Notes: generated from the letters alone by a model not told the origin. A DNA stretch of 64,000 bases from CAZKTO01 sp964555685 (GCA_964555685.1 CAZKTO010000002.1:47839-111838); one strand, 5' to 3'; positions 1 through 8,970 are shown, counted from the first letter of the stretch. A program made the numbers and translations.

Positions 1-1
1 C

Positions 2-694
2 CGCTTCGAGACGGCGCTGGCCTTCCGGGACCGAACGCTGCCCGAGGGCTCGCCCTTCAGCGGAAGGGGCAGCCAGGCGTGCGCCTTCGTCATGGCCTCC
101 CTCATCGCCTTCAACGACCCCGGCCTCCTCAGCCTCCCCTACCACCGGCTGCTGCGGGGGCCGGACGCCACGACGCTGACGCGGGTCCGAGAGCGAGTCG
201 AGGCCCTGTGCTCCGTGGAGCGCCATGCCTGCGGTGGCGCCGCGCCCCAGCAGGTGGCCGAGGCAGCCCTCGATAGCCTCGAGCGGGGCAGCGCCCTGTT
301 CGAGGTCTGGGGCCTCGAGCCCGGCGTCCGCTGGACGCTGCGCCTGCGCGACCCGCTCACGCCCAAGACCATCGCCGGCGGCAGACGCTCCCTCGCCTGG
401 GCCAGCCTCGCAGCGACCATCTTCCGCGAGGCTATCCTGAAGCCGGCCCTGGGCGTCGAGGAGGAGGAGGCCGAGCGGCGCGGCTGGCTGACCTTCGCCA
501 AGGATGCCGCCGAGGCGGTCGCGAGGGTCAGCTCGGGCGAGCACCAGCTCGCGTTCCTGCCGCGCGCCGTGCCGATGGATGCCCTCAGGGAGGTCTCGGA
601 CCGCGGCGAGCGCCTGCCGCCCAAGTCCACCTACTTCCACCCGAAGCTGCCCACCGGTCTCGTCATCAACCCGCTGGAGGGGACGCTGGAGTAA
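2..694 (+). CDS. DUF1015 family protein, C-terminal part (5' end outside window)
   Basis: The frame is open to the left edge, so only the last 230 residues are visible. The first visible residues, RFETALAFRD, correspond to the conserved YETALAYRD block of DUF1015 proteins. The C-terminus PPKSTYFHPKLPTGLVINPL is the hallmark end of the family. Family members are about 400 residues, so roughly the C-terminal half is present. The molecular function of DUF1015 is not established; some relatives are annotated as SpoU-type or kinase-like without proof. An ATG at 92 exists but lies inside the conserved domain and is not the real start. Confidence 0.9.
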   Translation, partial: RFETALAFRDRTLPEGSPFSGRGSQACAFVMASLIAFNDPGLLSLPYHRLLRGPDATTLTRVRERVEALCSVERHACGGAAPQQVAEAALDSLERGSALFEVWGLEPGVRWTLRLRDPLTPKTIAGGRRSLAWASLAATIFREAILKPALGVEEEEAERRGWLTFAKDAAEAVARVSSGEHQLAFLPRAVPMDALREVSDRGERLPPKSTYFHPKLPTGLVINPLEGTLE

Positions 695-776
695 GGGCCC
701 CCGGCTCGCCGGGGCGCCACCGCGAACGCGGTCAACGATGCTGAGCGCTGCGCGACGCGCGGCGGAAGGGAGAGCG

Positions 777-1634
777 ATGCCTAAGGCCGAGTTCCAGGAC
801 AAGGAGATCGTCGTCGGCAGGATGCGCCTGCACTACCTCGACTGGGGGGCCAAGGGGAAGCAGCCGATGCTCCTCCTCCACGGCGGGTCGCAATCGGCCC
901 ATAGCTGGGACGAGTTCTCCCGCGCCATGCGCCGCGACTACCATGTGCTGGCCCTCGACCAGCGGGGCCACGGCGACTCCGACTGGTCCAGGACCGGCTC
1001 CTACGGCGTCCACGCCCACATGCGGGACATCCACGGCTTCGTCAAAGCCCTCGGCCTCAAGAAGTTCGTCCTCATCGGGCTCTCCATGGGCGGGCGCAAC
1101 TCCATCGTCTACTCGGCCATGCACCCGGAGCGGGTGGACCGGCTGGTCATTGTGGACATCGGCCCGGAGGCGATGAAGAAGGGGATCGAGAATATCCGGC
1201 GGTTCGCGCGGCGGGCCGATGTCCTGCCCACCTTCGAGGCCTTCGTCCAGCGGGCCCACGAGTTCAACCCGCGCCGGCCCATCAAACAGCTCCGGGACCG
1301 CCTGCGCTGGAACCTGCGCCGGCTTCCCGGCGGGCGCTGGACCTGGAAGTACGATCGCCGCTTCCGCGCTCAGCGCGCCGCAGCGGGGCGCGAGGACCTA
1401 TGGACCTACGTCCGCCGCATCAAGGCGCCGGCGCTCCTCGTGCGCGGGGCCGAGAGCGATATCCTTTCGGCCCAGGGAGCGAAGCGTACGCAGCGGGCCA
1501 TCGCCAGCTGCCGGCTCGTGACGGTCCCCAGGGCCGGCCATACCGTACCCGGCGACAACCCGCCCGCCTTCGCGGCCGCCGTCCGCGCCTTTCTCGCAGC
1601 GACGAAGAGGCGCGCAGCACGGACTCTTGACTGA
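777..1634 (+). CDS. alpha/beta hydrolase
   Basis: A 285-residue alpha/beta-hydrolase-fold protein. The HGG oxyanion-type turn appears near residue 37 (LLLHGG). The nucleophile elbow is G-L-S-M-G-G with Ser103, the acid is probably Asp228 (GAESDIL), and His255 is in AGHTVP, so the triad looks complete. The ATG at 777 follows a purine-rich GGAAGGGAGAG ribosome site and was preferred over upstream in-frame starts that lack homology. The substrate cannot be told; epoxide, ester or C-C hydrolases all share this architecture. The stop codon overlaps the -35 box of the next gene's promoter. Confidence 0.88.
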   Translation: MPKAEFQDKEIVVGRMRLHYLDWGAKGKQPMLLLHGGSQSAHSWDEFSRAMRRDYHVLALDQRGHGDSDWSRTGSYGVHAHMRDIHGFVKALGLKKFVLIGLSMGGRNSIVYSAMHPERVDRLVIVDIGPEAMKKGIENIRRFARRADVLPTFEAFVQRAHEFNPRRPIKQLRDRLRWNLRRLPGGRWTWKYDRRFRAQRAAAGREDLWTYVRRIKAPALLVRGAESDILSAQGAKRTQRAIASCRLVTVPRAGHTVPGDNPPAFAAAVRAFLAATKRRAARTLD

Positions 1635-1656
1635 CGCGAATCCCGGCGCATATACT
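1627..1656 (+). promoter_or_regulatory. sigma70-type promoter of the first binding lipoprotein
   Basis: TTGACT (1627-1632), an 18-nt spacer, then TATACT (1651-1656). The gene start lies 57 nt downstream of the -10 box. The block GCGCATATACTCCCAC is shared with the promoter at 5569-5598 on the other strand. Confidence 0.7.
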
Positions 1657-1712
1657 CCCACCCTCACCCGTCGGATCGGGTCCGGATGGTGGGTCTTGGG
1701 GGAGGTGCCATC

Positions 1713-3515
1713 GTGCGGAACAGCTTCCGGCTCTACTCGCTTGCGGCCATCGTCACGATCCTGCTGCTGCTGGTTGCCGCGTGTGGCGGCGGGAAGGAGC
1801 CCACCGCCGCGCCCAGCCCAACGGCCACGCCGGCGCCTCAACAGCCTACCGCGACCACGGCACCGCCGACCCGGCCGCCCGCGGCGACGGCCACCTCGAT
1901 CCCCACACCCACCCCTCAGCCCACGCCGACGCCTATCCCGGCGGAGACCCGGCCCCAGCGGGGCGGCGTCTTGGCGATCCGGTTGCAGAGTGACATCACC
2001 CAGGGCAACGGCTGGGACTCGCATTGGACCGGCGGCTACATCCAGATCAAGACCAACCCCACCATGCTCAACGGCTCGCTGATGCTGGACGAGCTGGACC
2101 CCTCCCAGTTCAAGGGCGACCTGGCCGAGAGCTGGACCGTCAGCGACGACGGCCTCCTCTATTCCCTGAAGTACCGGTCCGGGATCAAGTTCCACGATGG
2201 AACGCCCTTCAAGGCCACCGACGTCATCTTCTCCTATAACCGGATCAGCGGTGTGATCAACACCGGCTACATCAGCCATCAGAAGGGGACCATCGCCGAC
2301 TACGTAGCCAGCATGGAGGCCCCCGACGACGTAACCCTGCGGATCCGGCTGAAGAACCCCTCCGCCGCCTTCATCAACAGCCTGGCGTCCTTGTTCTCGA
2401 CGGTCTATCCGGAGCGCCTCGGGTCCGACTACCCCAAGGACCCCCACAAGCCGCCGGTGGGGACCGGCGCGTTCAAGTTCGTCGACCGGAAGCCGGACAT
2501 CAGCATCACCGTGCGGCGGAACGAGGGCTACTTCAAAAAGGACCGGTTCGGCGACCCGCTACCCTACCTGGACGGCATCGACTTCAGCATCATCCCCGAC
2601 TCGTTCACCGCCTTCAGCGTCTTTCGGACCGGCAAGTTCCTCGAGGCAGACTACTTGGACCCTGGGATTCTGAACACGAACATCGACCAGACGAAAAAGG
2701 AGTTCCCCAACTACACCTACGGGACCGGATTCGGCTCCTGGCGGATGTACAACTTCAACAATAAGCCGCCTTTCGATGACGTGCGCATTCGGCGAGCCAT
2801 CGACCTGCTGGTGGACCGGCCGGGCTTCATGGTGGCGCGATATCCCGGGTACGGCCACGCCGGCGCCAGCCCCTTGTTGCCGCCTTCCATTCAGGGCCGC
2901 TGGGGTCTGACCGACCAGGAGACCAGCCAGCTGATCAATACCGGCCCGGTGACTCCGGAGCGGATCGCCCAGGCCAGGGCCCTGTTCCGAGAGGCTGGGG
3001 TCAACTATGACACCTTCACCTTCAAGTTGATGAGCCTGCCCATTCAGACCTACCTGGACGATGGCGTCTTTCTCCAGGACTCGTGGAAGAAGGCCGGCCT
3101 TAAGGTTGAGCTGGACGTGACGACGTTGCAGGAGTTCACCCCCCGCCGCACCAAGGCTCAATTCGATCTCTTCTACATTCCCGCCTCCTCCATTGCGGAC
3201 GATCCCGACTTCGTCCTGGGACGCTACTACATCACGGGCGGCTCGGAGAACTTTGGCAAGTTCAGCGACCCGAAGGTCGATAAGCTCTACCGCGACCAGA
3301 GCGCCACGGTCGATTTCGCCAAGCGGAAGGCCATTACCCAGGATCTGCAACGCTACATCCTGACGGACGCCAACTGGTACCCAAAGGTGGGCTGGGCGGG
3401 AGCGTGGACGGCCTGGTCGCCGAGGATTCGGAACTACACGGCCCTCTGCCCCGGCGCCTACTGCTTCCGCGCCCGGCACGAGATCACGTGGCTGGCGCCA
3501 GAGACGCCGAGGTAG
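1713..3515 (+). CDS. ABC transporter substrate-binding lipoprotein, peptide/nickel (SBP_bac_5) family
   Basis: A 600-residue extracytoplasmic solute-binding protein. It has a lipoprotein signal peptide with lipobox LVAAC (Cys24) followed by GGG and a Thr/Pro/Ala-rich linker to about residue 85. The binding domain follows (GGVLAIRLQ..., LAESWTVSDDGLLYSLKYRSGIKFHDG..., typical of the DppA/OppA family). The GTG at 1713 is chosen because a GGGGGAGGTG site sits just upstream and the signal peptide then has the usual short N-region; an ATG at 1686 is the alternative. No permease or ATPase genes are adjacent, so it is an orphan receptor. It is convergent with a paralogue at 3731-5509. The ligand is unknown. 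Confidence 0.9.
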   Translation: MRNSFRLYSLAAIVTILLLLVAACGGGKEPTAAPSPTATPAPQQPTATTAPPTRPPAATATSIPTPTPQPTPTPIPAETRPQRGGVLAIRLQSDITQGNGWDSHWTGGYIQIKTNPTMLNGSLMLDELDPSQFKGDLAESWTVSDDGLLYSLKYRSGIKFHDGTPFKATDVIFSYNRISGVINTGYISHQKGTIADYVASMEAPDDVTLRIRLKNPSAAFINSLASLFSTVYPERLGSDYPKDPHKPPVGTGAFKFVDRKPDISITVRRNEGYFKKDRFGDPLPYLDGIDFSIIPDSFTAFSVFRTGKFLEADYLDPGILNTNIDQTKKEFPNYTYGTGFGSWRMYNFNNKPPFDDVRIRRAIDLLVDRPGFMVARYPGYGHAGASPLLPPSIQGRWGLTDQETSQLINTGPVTPERIAQARALFREAGVNYDTFTFKLMSLPIQTYLDDGVFLQDSWKKAGLKVELDVTTLQEFTPRRTKAQFDLFYIPASSIADDPDFVLGRYYITGGSENFGKFSDPKVDKLYRDQSATVDFAKRKAITQDLQRYILTDANWYPKVGWAGAWTAWSPRIRNYTALCPGAYCFRARHEITWLAPETPR

Positions 3516-3534
3516 CCAGCACTACCGGCGAACC

Positions 3535-3572
3535 AAGCTGGGGGCGCTGTGACAAGCGCCCCCAGCTTTTTA
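3535..3572. terminator. intrinsic terminator after the first binding lipoprotein
   Basis: A perfect 14-bp stem, AAGCTGGGGGCGCT (3535-3548) with its complement at 3555-3568, and a 6-nt loop. It is followed by T residues on the + strand and preceded by few A residues on the other side, so it works mainly rightward. Confidence 0.85.
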
Positions 3573-3701
3573 GAGCGCCTAACAAAACCTGGTCAGCCTT
3601 GGTTCACAGGAGTAGGCCCTTCATGTCACCCTGAGGAGTCCGCCTCAGGCGGACTCAGAATGACAACTGGGCACGCCAAGTTGGTTTTGTTAGACGCTCT
3701 T
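3571..3701. repeat. nested inverted-repeat element between convergent genes
   Basis: Outer arms at 3573-3589 and 3683-3699 are complementary at 16 of 17 positions. Inside lies a 40-nt unit, 3625-3664, that starts GTCACCCTGAG, ends CTCAGAATGAC and has the hairpin TCCGCCTCAGGCGGA at its centre. The inner unit belongs to the repeat family also seen near 35.3, 56.5, 59.3 and 60.5 kb. Confidence 0.7.
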
Positions 3702-3730
3702 AGCGTCTGCGAACCGGCAGCAGAACCCAG

Positions 3731-5509
3731 CTACTTGTTGAGCCACACGCGCTCCACACGGTTGTTGGAACTGGCGCTGAACGCGGGCGGTAGGTACCCC
3801 TCGACATAGCTCTGCAGCCCTTTGCTGAACCCGATGTTCAACGCTGGCAGCCGTACATAGTTGTTCATGAGCTCCCGCTGAAGCTCCAGGATCAGCTGTT
3901 CTCGCTTGGCCGGGTCCAGCTCGGCTTCCTGGGCCTTGGCCAATTCGTCGATCCTCGGAAACGACCACTTCCCCCAGTTGAGCGGACCGCCGGTGATACC
4001 GTAGTCCGCGGTCAGGTCTACCGGGTCGTCGATGGCCCGCCCGCCCTGCTGGAACGCGATGTCGAAGTCGCCTCTCGCCAGGATCTCAGCGTAGGTCCCG
4101 CCCGCGACGACCTGAAGGTTCACCTTCCAGCCCTGCTGCCGGAGCTCGGTCACGAAGATCTCGCCGAAGTCCTGGAAGGTGGTGCTGATATGGAGGCGCA
4201 GCGGCTGGAGATCGGCGGGTTTGACACCGGCCTCCGCAAGGAGCCGCTTGCTTTCCGCTATGTCGGCGTCCTTTGACAGGCGGTACCCCGGTATCCTCAA
4301 GATCTCCGCTGAAGGCAGCGACCACCCGCCACCGGCCTCCCTGTTGAGCAGGTCCGTCGGCGGATAGGAACCGAATCCGCCCCGGGCCACTTTCGCTAGA
4401 GTCTCGAAGTTGACCGCCAGGTGCACGGCCTTCCGGACGTTGGGGTTGGCGAACGGCGGGGCATTCTTGAAGTAGTAGTGGACGGCGTCTTGGTTGAGGA
4501 TGAAGAACCTGGCCTGCGGCATCAGCTTCTGCAAGTCGCGCGTCTGGGGCGTGAACATCTCGGTGCTGCACCCGCAGTCGAGGTTGCCTGTCCGAAAGGC
4601 CGAGAGGGCGGTGGTGTTGTCCAGGATGAAGAAGATCTCCTGGCCGCCAAGGTAGGGCAACGACCGCCCCTGCTCGTCCTTCAAGTAGTAGCCGTCGTTC
4701 CGGGTCAGCCTGGCGGAGGTGGTCACGTTCAGGTCCACCAGCTTGAACGGGCCCGTCCCAATGGGCGTCTTTCTCCAGTTCTCGGAGACGTCGCCTATGT
4801 TCGAGGGGTACATGAGCATGAAGGGGACCGCGAGTCCCCTCAGGAACGACGCACTGGGTTGTTTGAGGCGAATCCTCAGGGTGCCATCATCGACTACCTC
4901 GATGGCGTCTACGTTCCGCATCCGTCCTGCGTTCTGGCTGATGAGGGCTGACGGCGGCTTCCAGGCGCGGTCGAGGTTGAACGCGGCGTCGGCAGCGGTG
5001 AACTGCCTGCCGTCGTGCCACTTGACGTCGCGACGGAGAGAGAAGGTGTAGCTCTTCCCGTCAGCGCCGAGCTCCCACCTGGCGGCGATGTCTGGATCAA
5101 CGACGCTGGGCCGCTGGGCATTCAGCCGGACAAAGTTGCTCAGCACATTCTGCACCCAGAGGATGCTGAACGCCGACCGCTGGTTGTAGCTGTCCATGGG
5201 CTCGAAGGCTTGGAGCTCCCGTTGCTTCAGGATTCCGCCGGTCTTGATCTCCCTGCCCACAGCTGTCGCTGTCACGGTGGGGGCTACGAGATGGGGCGTA
5301 GGAGTTGGGGTAGGCGGTGCTGTCGGGGCCAGAGTCGCGGCGGACGGAGGTTGGGGCGCTGGCGTCGCCGTTGCCGCGGGCGCAGGGGTGGGTGTGGCCG
5401 GGCGTGTGGGTGGAGCCGTGGGCTCCTCCCCGCCTCCACAGGAGGCCACGAGCAGCACCACGGCGGTCGCGATGGCTGCGAGCGAGTAGACTCGGAACTT
5501 GTCCTGCAC
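3731..5509 (-). CDS. ABC transporter substrate-binding lipoprotein, peptide/nickel (SBP_bac_5) family
   Basis: A 592-residue paralogue of the neighbouring convergent lipoprotein. The signal peptide has lipobox LVASC (Cys24), again preceded by KFRVYSLAAIA, which resembles NSFRLYSLAAIV of the neighbour. A long Thr/Pro/Ala linker is followed by the SBP_bac_5 domain (AARWELGADGKSYTFSLRRDVKWHDG). The C-terminus RVERVWLNK is shared in form with the third copy at 20.4 kb. The GTG start at 5509 has a GGAGGTG site at the same distance as in the paralogue. No transporter membrane genes are nearby and the ligand is unknown. Confidence 0.9.
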   Translation of the reverse strand: MQDKFRVYSLAAIATAVVLLVASCGGGEEPTAPPTRPATPTPAPAATATPAPQPPSAATLAPTAPPTPTPTPHLVAPTVTATAVGREIKTGGILKQRELQAFEPMDSYNQRSAFSILWVQNVLSNFVRLNAQRPSVVDPDIAARWELGADGKSYTFSLRRDVKWHDGRQFTAADAAFNLDRAWKPPSALISQNAGRMRNVDAIEVVDDGTLRIRLKQPSASFLRGLAVPFMLMYPSNIGDVSENWRKTPIGTGPFKLVDLNVTTSARLTRNDGYYLKDEQGRSLPYLGGQEIFFILDNTTALSAFRTGNLDCGCSTEMFTPQTRDLQKLMPQARFFILNQDAVHYYFKNAPPFANPNVRKAVHLAVNFETLAKVARGGFGSYPPTDLLNREAGGGWSLPSAEILRIPGYRLSKDADIAESKRLLAEAGVKPADLQPLRLHISTTFQDFGEIFVTELRQQGWKVNLQVVAGGTYAEILARGDFDIAFQQGGRAIDDPVDLTADYGITGGPLNWGKWSFPRIDELAKAQEAELDPAKREQLILELQRELMNNYVRLPALNIGFSKGLQSYVEGYLPPAFSASSNNRVERVWLNK

Positions 5510-5568
5510 GGCAGCACCTCCACGCCAAGAAGCAACGAGCTTGACCGCACCCGATGGGCGGATGTGGG

Positions 5569-5598
5569 AGTATATGCGCTCCAATGCATGACCGTCAA
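5569..5598 (-). promoter_or_regulatory. sigma70-type promoter of the second binding lipoprotein
   Basis: Read leftward: TTGACG (5598-5593), an 18-nt spacer, TATACT (5574-5569). The spacing and the GCGCATATACTCCCAC context match the promoter at 1627-1656. Confidence 0.7.
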
Positions 5599-5859
5599 GA
5601 TTCGCGCCGTACTGGGGCGGGTCGTTCGATTATGGTGGGGCTGCAATCCCTTCCCCCGTCTGCGGGGGAAGAGCCTGCCCTGTTCTTAGCCGAAGCCCTG
5701 AGCCGTAGCCGCGAGCCAAAGCCACGAGCGCAGCGTGGTGGGAAGCGTGGCGGTCAGCGACAGGGGAAGCCGAAGGGTCAGGATGGGGGCGTGCGTAACC
5801 GCCGAAGACGTCCCGGCGAGCCCCCGCTGGCGCAGAGGCGCTCAGCTCGAGACGCACGA

Positions 5860-5889
5860 TTGCATCTTCGGCATCATTTCGAGTATAAC
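5860..5889 (+). promoter_or_regulatory. probable promoter of the sulfatase-fold gene
   Basis: TTGCAT (5860-5865), 18-nt spacer, TATAAC (5884-5889). It lies 70 nt upstream of the chosen ATG. Confidence 0.5.
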
Positions 5890-5958
5890 GGGGCGCGGGA
5901 GCGTTCCCGTGCTCTTCGAACGTTCGTGACTGGCGGAAGGCGAAACCGGAGGGGTTTG

Positions 5959-7452
5959 ATGGCCAAGATGAACGTCATCCTGATCATCATCGACACGCTG
6001 CGGAGAGACCACATCGGCGCCTATGGCAACCCGTGGATCAAGACGCCCAACGTGGACCAGCTGGCCGCCGAAAGCGCGCTCTTCACCAGAGCGGCCAATG
6101 AGTCGTTGCCGACCTTGCCGCACCGGCGATCGATTCTCACCGGAATGCGCACCTTCCCCTATCGGAAGAGCTACTACTCGGAGGGCAGGCTCCTCGATAC
6201 CCGGAGGCTCAACCTGGGTCAAGGCGCCGCGCCTCGGCCGCAGCTCAAGGAGGGAGGGTGGTTCATGGGGGTGATCGGGCTCCCGGTGGCGGGCTGGGAG
6301 CCGATCCCGTCGGACCAGATTACCCTGGCCGAGCTCCTTCAGCTCTATGGCTTCGACACCTGCTTCATCACCGATACGGGACCGTACATGACCTGGCCCA
6401 TGAACTTCCATCGTGGGTTCCGCCACTGGGACTTTGTCCGGGGCCACGAGGCGGACCCGTTCGGGTCCCCGAGCCTCGGCAAACGAGTGCTGGATGTCGA
6501 GCGGTACGTGCCTCCTGGAATGAGGGGCGGCTGGGAGCAGGCGCAGCTGGAGCGCAATGCGAGCAACTTCTACAAGTGGAAGACGGAGGAGGACTACTGG
6601 GCGGCCCAGGTCTTCACCCGGGCGAGCCAATGGCTGGAGGACAACCGCTTCTCTGACAAGCCCTTCTTCATGCTCGTCGACTGTTTCGATCCCCACGAGC
6701 CCTTCCTGGCGCCACGGAAATACGCGGACCTGTACGACAGCCCGGACTACGATGGGCGAGAGCCCATCGTGCCCAAGTACGGGCCCACCGACTATCTGAC
6801 TGAGAGAGAGCTCCGGCGCATGCGGACGCTCTACGCGGCGGACGTGACGTTTGTGGACAAGTGGCTCGGCCTGCTCATGGACAAGGTGAAGTCGCTAGGC
6901 CTGCTGAAGGACACGCTCATCTGCCTGACCTCGGACCACGGTTTCCTGCTGGGCGAGCACGGGGTGACGGGCAAGATGCCCTGGGCTACGTGGCGGGAAG
7001 TGCACGATGTGCCCTTCTTGGTCCGGCACCCCCAGGGCCTGGGCGCTGGGCAACGACATGACGCCTTCGTCCAAGGTCAGGACATGTTCGCTACGATCAT
7101 CAGCTTCCTGGGGATCCCGCCTCCCTACCCGTTGGATGGTCAGGACCTTTTGCCCATCGTCAGGGGCGAGAGGCACAAGGTGCGCGACTACCTGACGTGC
7201 GGTCACACGGCCTACGTGCGGGCAGTGGACGACGAGTACGCGTTGATCGCGCTGCGGACGGGGGACGAGCCGCGGCTGCATGACCTGAAGAACGACCCGG
7301 AGGAGAAGGTGAACCTGGCAAAGGAGAGGCCGCAGACCGTCAAGCGCATGTTCGACTACGTCATGGAGGACGCGGGGCGGCAGCCGATCCTGCCCAACTG
7401 GGAGAGTAGTGTGGCCTTCCACACGGCGCTCTCCTTCCGCGACTATCTGTGA
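5959..7452 (+). CDS. sulfatase-family (alkaline phosphatase superfamily) hydrolase lacking the formylglycine Cys/Ser
   Basis: A 497-residue protein with sulfatase-fold signatures: ILIIIDTLRRDH near residues 8-18 (metal Asp), HRRSILTG near 55-62, LTSDHGFLLGEHG (Asp/His metal site) and GKMPW...EVHDVPFLV. In true sulfatases the nucleophile sits in C/S-x-P-x-R. Here the aligned motif is T-L-P-H-R with Thr52, so no formylglycine can form. Thr nucleophiles are known in phosphodiesterase branches of this superfamily, so phosphatase or phosphodiesterase activity is possible. The ATG at 5959 follows GGAGGGG; the long upstream extension has no homology-like content. Confidence 0.85.
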   Translation: MAKMNVILIIIDTLRRDHIGAYGNPWIKTPNVDQLAAESALFTRAANESLPTLPHRRSILTGMRTFPYRKSYYSEGRLLDTRRLNLGQGAAPRPQLKEGGWFMGVIGLPVAGWEPIPSDQITLAELLQLYGFDTCFITDTGPYMTWPMNFHRGFRHWDFVRGHEADPFGSPSLGKRVLDVERYVPPGMRGGWEQAQLERNASNFYKWKTEEDYWAAQVFTRASQWLEDNRFSDKPFFMLVDCFDPHEPFLAPRKYADLYDSPDYDGREPIVPKYGPTDYLTERELRRMRTLYAADVTFVDKWLGLLMDKVKSLGLLKDTLICLTSDHGFLLGEHGVTGKMPWATWREVHDVPFLVRHPQGLGAGQRHDAFVQGQDMFATIISFLGIPPPYPLDGQDLLPIVRGERHKVRDYLTCGHTAYVRAVDDEYALIALRTGDEPRLHDLKNDPEEKVNLAKERPQTVKRMFDYVMEDAGRQPILPNWESSVAFHTALSFRDYL

Positions 7453-7641
7453 CGGCGCGTGGTGTCAGGGCTCTGGCCCAGACCTTCGCTCCCCTCGCCC
7501 TGCCGGCCTCGTCCAGGAAATGCTTTGTCACATGGCAACATTCTTGTTGAACGGGGCACGTGGCCCTCGTCCGTCCGCGGCGCTCTCGCCCGGCCCTGCC
7601 TGAGCGGATAGCGGCGCCGCGGGGCGGCTTCTGGAAAGCCG

Positions 7642-8916
7642 CTAGCCGCTGACAGGGGCCGCCATGGGCCGCAGTTGCCCCGGCGGCGTGGCGGCCAGGC
7701 TGACGGGCGCGTTCATCTCCACCGGGTCGCGGAGGCCCAGCGCCTTGGCGTGGTCCTTGATGGCCGGGATGACCTCTTTGCCAAGGAGCTCGATGCACCG
7801 CTTGGAGTCCTTGTGGTCGACCAGGCCGTCGTTGGCCCAGAGGCAGAGGATGCCCAGGCGGTTGTTCTCCATGACGATCTTGAGCTGCTTGATCACGTCG
7901 TCCGGCGTGCCGAAGACCATCGTCCGCTCGAGCTTGCGCTGGTTCATGTTCGGGGGCTTGTGGGCCGGCCGGCGCCCCGCGGCGATCTCGATCAGGGACT
8001 TGCGGTTGGAGGGCGAGCCGTAGCCGGTAGGCGTGCCCCAGATGGGGTGGGAGAGGCCGGTGAACTCGCCCGACATCCACATGAACTGCTGGGCGTTGCG
8101 CTCGGCCTTCTCGTGGGTGTCCTGGACGTGGCACTGGAGGAGCTGGCCGAAGTTCTCCGGCCCCGACTCGTAGCCGACCCGGTTGGCCGCCTCCTTGTAG
8201 AGCTTCTTGATCTTTTCCGTGAGATCGAAGTTGGTGTTGAGCCCGATGTACGGGTACCGATGCTCGGCGGCCCAGACGACGGTCTCGGGGCTGGCCACGC
8301 CCGGAATGTAGATCCGGGGGTGCGGCTTCTGGAGCGGGCGCGTCCAGGGGTTCACCACGCGGAACTGGTAGTGCTTCCCCTCCCAGCGGAACGGGCCCGG
8401 CGTCGTCCAGGTCTTGATCACCAGGTCGTGGGCCTCCTCGAACCGCTCGCGGTTGTAGACGGGGTTGGTGTTGGCCTGGATGTTCTCGACGCCGCCGCCG
8501 CGCACGAAGCCCGAGATCAGGCGTCCGCGGGAGATCATGTCGATGATGGAGAGCTCCTCGGAGAGGTGCACCGGGTTATCGAGGACGGGGAGAGGGTTGC
8601 CGTGGAGCACGATCTGCACGCGCTTGGTGGTGGCCGCGAGGATGGCGGCGAAGATGTTGATCCTGGGCGACATGCAGAACGGCGCCGTGTGGTGCTCGTT
8701 GAGCATGATGCCGTCGAAGCCCACCTCGTCGCAAAGCACGAACTCGGCCAGGCGCTCGTTGTAGAGGCGGCTCCCCTCGACCGGATCGAAGAACCGGTTG
8801 GGGAAGAGGAGGGCCGTGACGCCGATCTTCCTGCCCGGGCCGATGGGCACCGAGTCCTTGACCTCATGCTCCGGGTAGACGGACATGGGCTGCTCGGTGA
8901 AGTAGATTACCTGCAT
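7642..8916 (-). CDS. LLM-class flavin-dependent oxidoreductase (bacterial luciferase-like)
   Basis: A 424-residue TIM-barrel monooxygenase-type protein. Typical features include EHHTAPFCMSPRINIFAA, an early GFDGIMLNEHH block, the SRGRLISGFVRGGG segment and a C-terminal FGTPDDVIKQLKI motif. Such proteins bind FMN or F420 and oxidise small organic substrates. The ATG at 8916 follows AAGGAGAG. It lies 54 nt downstream of the Ser-less alpha/beta hydrolase on the same strand and is probably co-transcribed with it, suggesting a joint catabolic step. Substrate unknown. Confidence 0.9.
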   Translation of the reverse strand: MQVIYFTEQPMSVYPEHEVKDSVPIGPGRKIGVTALLFPNRFFDPVEGSRLYNERLAEFVLCDEVGFDGIMLNEHHTAPFCMSPRINIFAAILAATTKRVQIVLHGNPLPVLDNPVHLSEELSIIDMISRGRLISGFVRGGGVENIQANTNPVYNRERFEEAHDLVIKTWTTPGPFRWEGKHYQFRVVNPWTRPLQKPHPRIYIPGVASPETVVWAAEHRYPYIGLNTNFDLTEKIKKLYKEAANRVGYESGPENFGQLLQCHVQDTHEKAERNAQQFMWMSGEFTGLSHPIWGTPTGYGSPSNRKSLIEIAAGRRPAHKPPNMNQRKLERTMVFGTPDDVIKQLKIVMENNRLGILCLWANDGLVDHKDSKRCIELLGKEVIPAIKDHAKALGLRDPVEMNAPVSLAATPPGQLRPMAAPVSG

Positions 8917-8970
8917 CGCGCCGCTCTCCTTACCGGATCGGAGTAACCATACCGCATTTCGCCCCCCAGG

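Larger units (their letters stand above)
5510..5958. other. intergenic region between divergent genes
   Basis: Holds the leftward promoter at 5569-5598 and the rightward promoter at 5860-5889. Between them (about 5650-5800) is a stretch of short direct and inverted repeats: CTGAGCC/GGCTC-like pieces, CCCCCGTCTGCGGGGG at 5655-5670, and GCCGAAG-type words. These resemble the repeat debris in other gaps. No conserved reading frame was recognised here. Confidence 0.6.

Noticed and set aside
504..776. Long N-terminal extension of the alpha/beta hydrolase frame
   Set aside because: It overlaps the DUF1015 gene in another frame, is Arg/Ser-rich shadow coding, and a good ribosome site stands before ATG 777.
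1398..2447. Long open frame on the opposite strand of the first lipoprotein
   Set aside because: High-GC shadow of the real gene with no family-like motifs; the same holds for many other long antisense frames such as 41470-43272 and 61758-63974.
5554..5958. Upstream extension of the sulfatase-fold frame
   Set aside because: Composed of Arg/Gly-rich low-complexity residues over repeat DNA; strong start signal exists at 5959.
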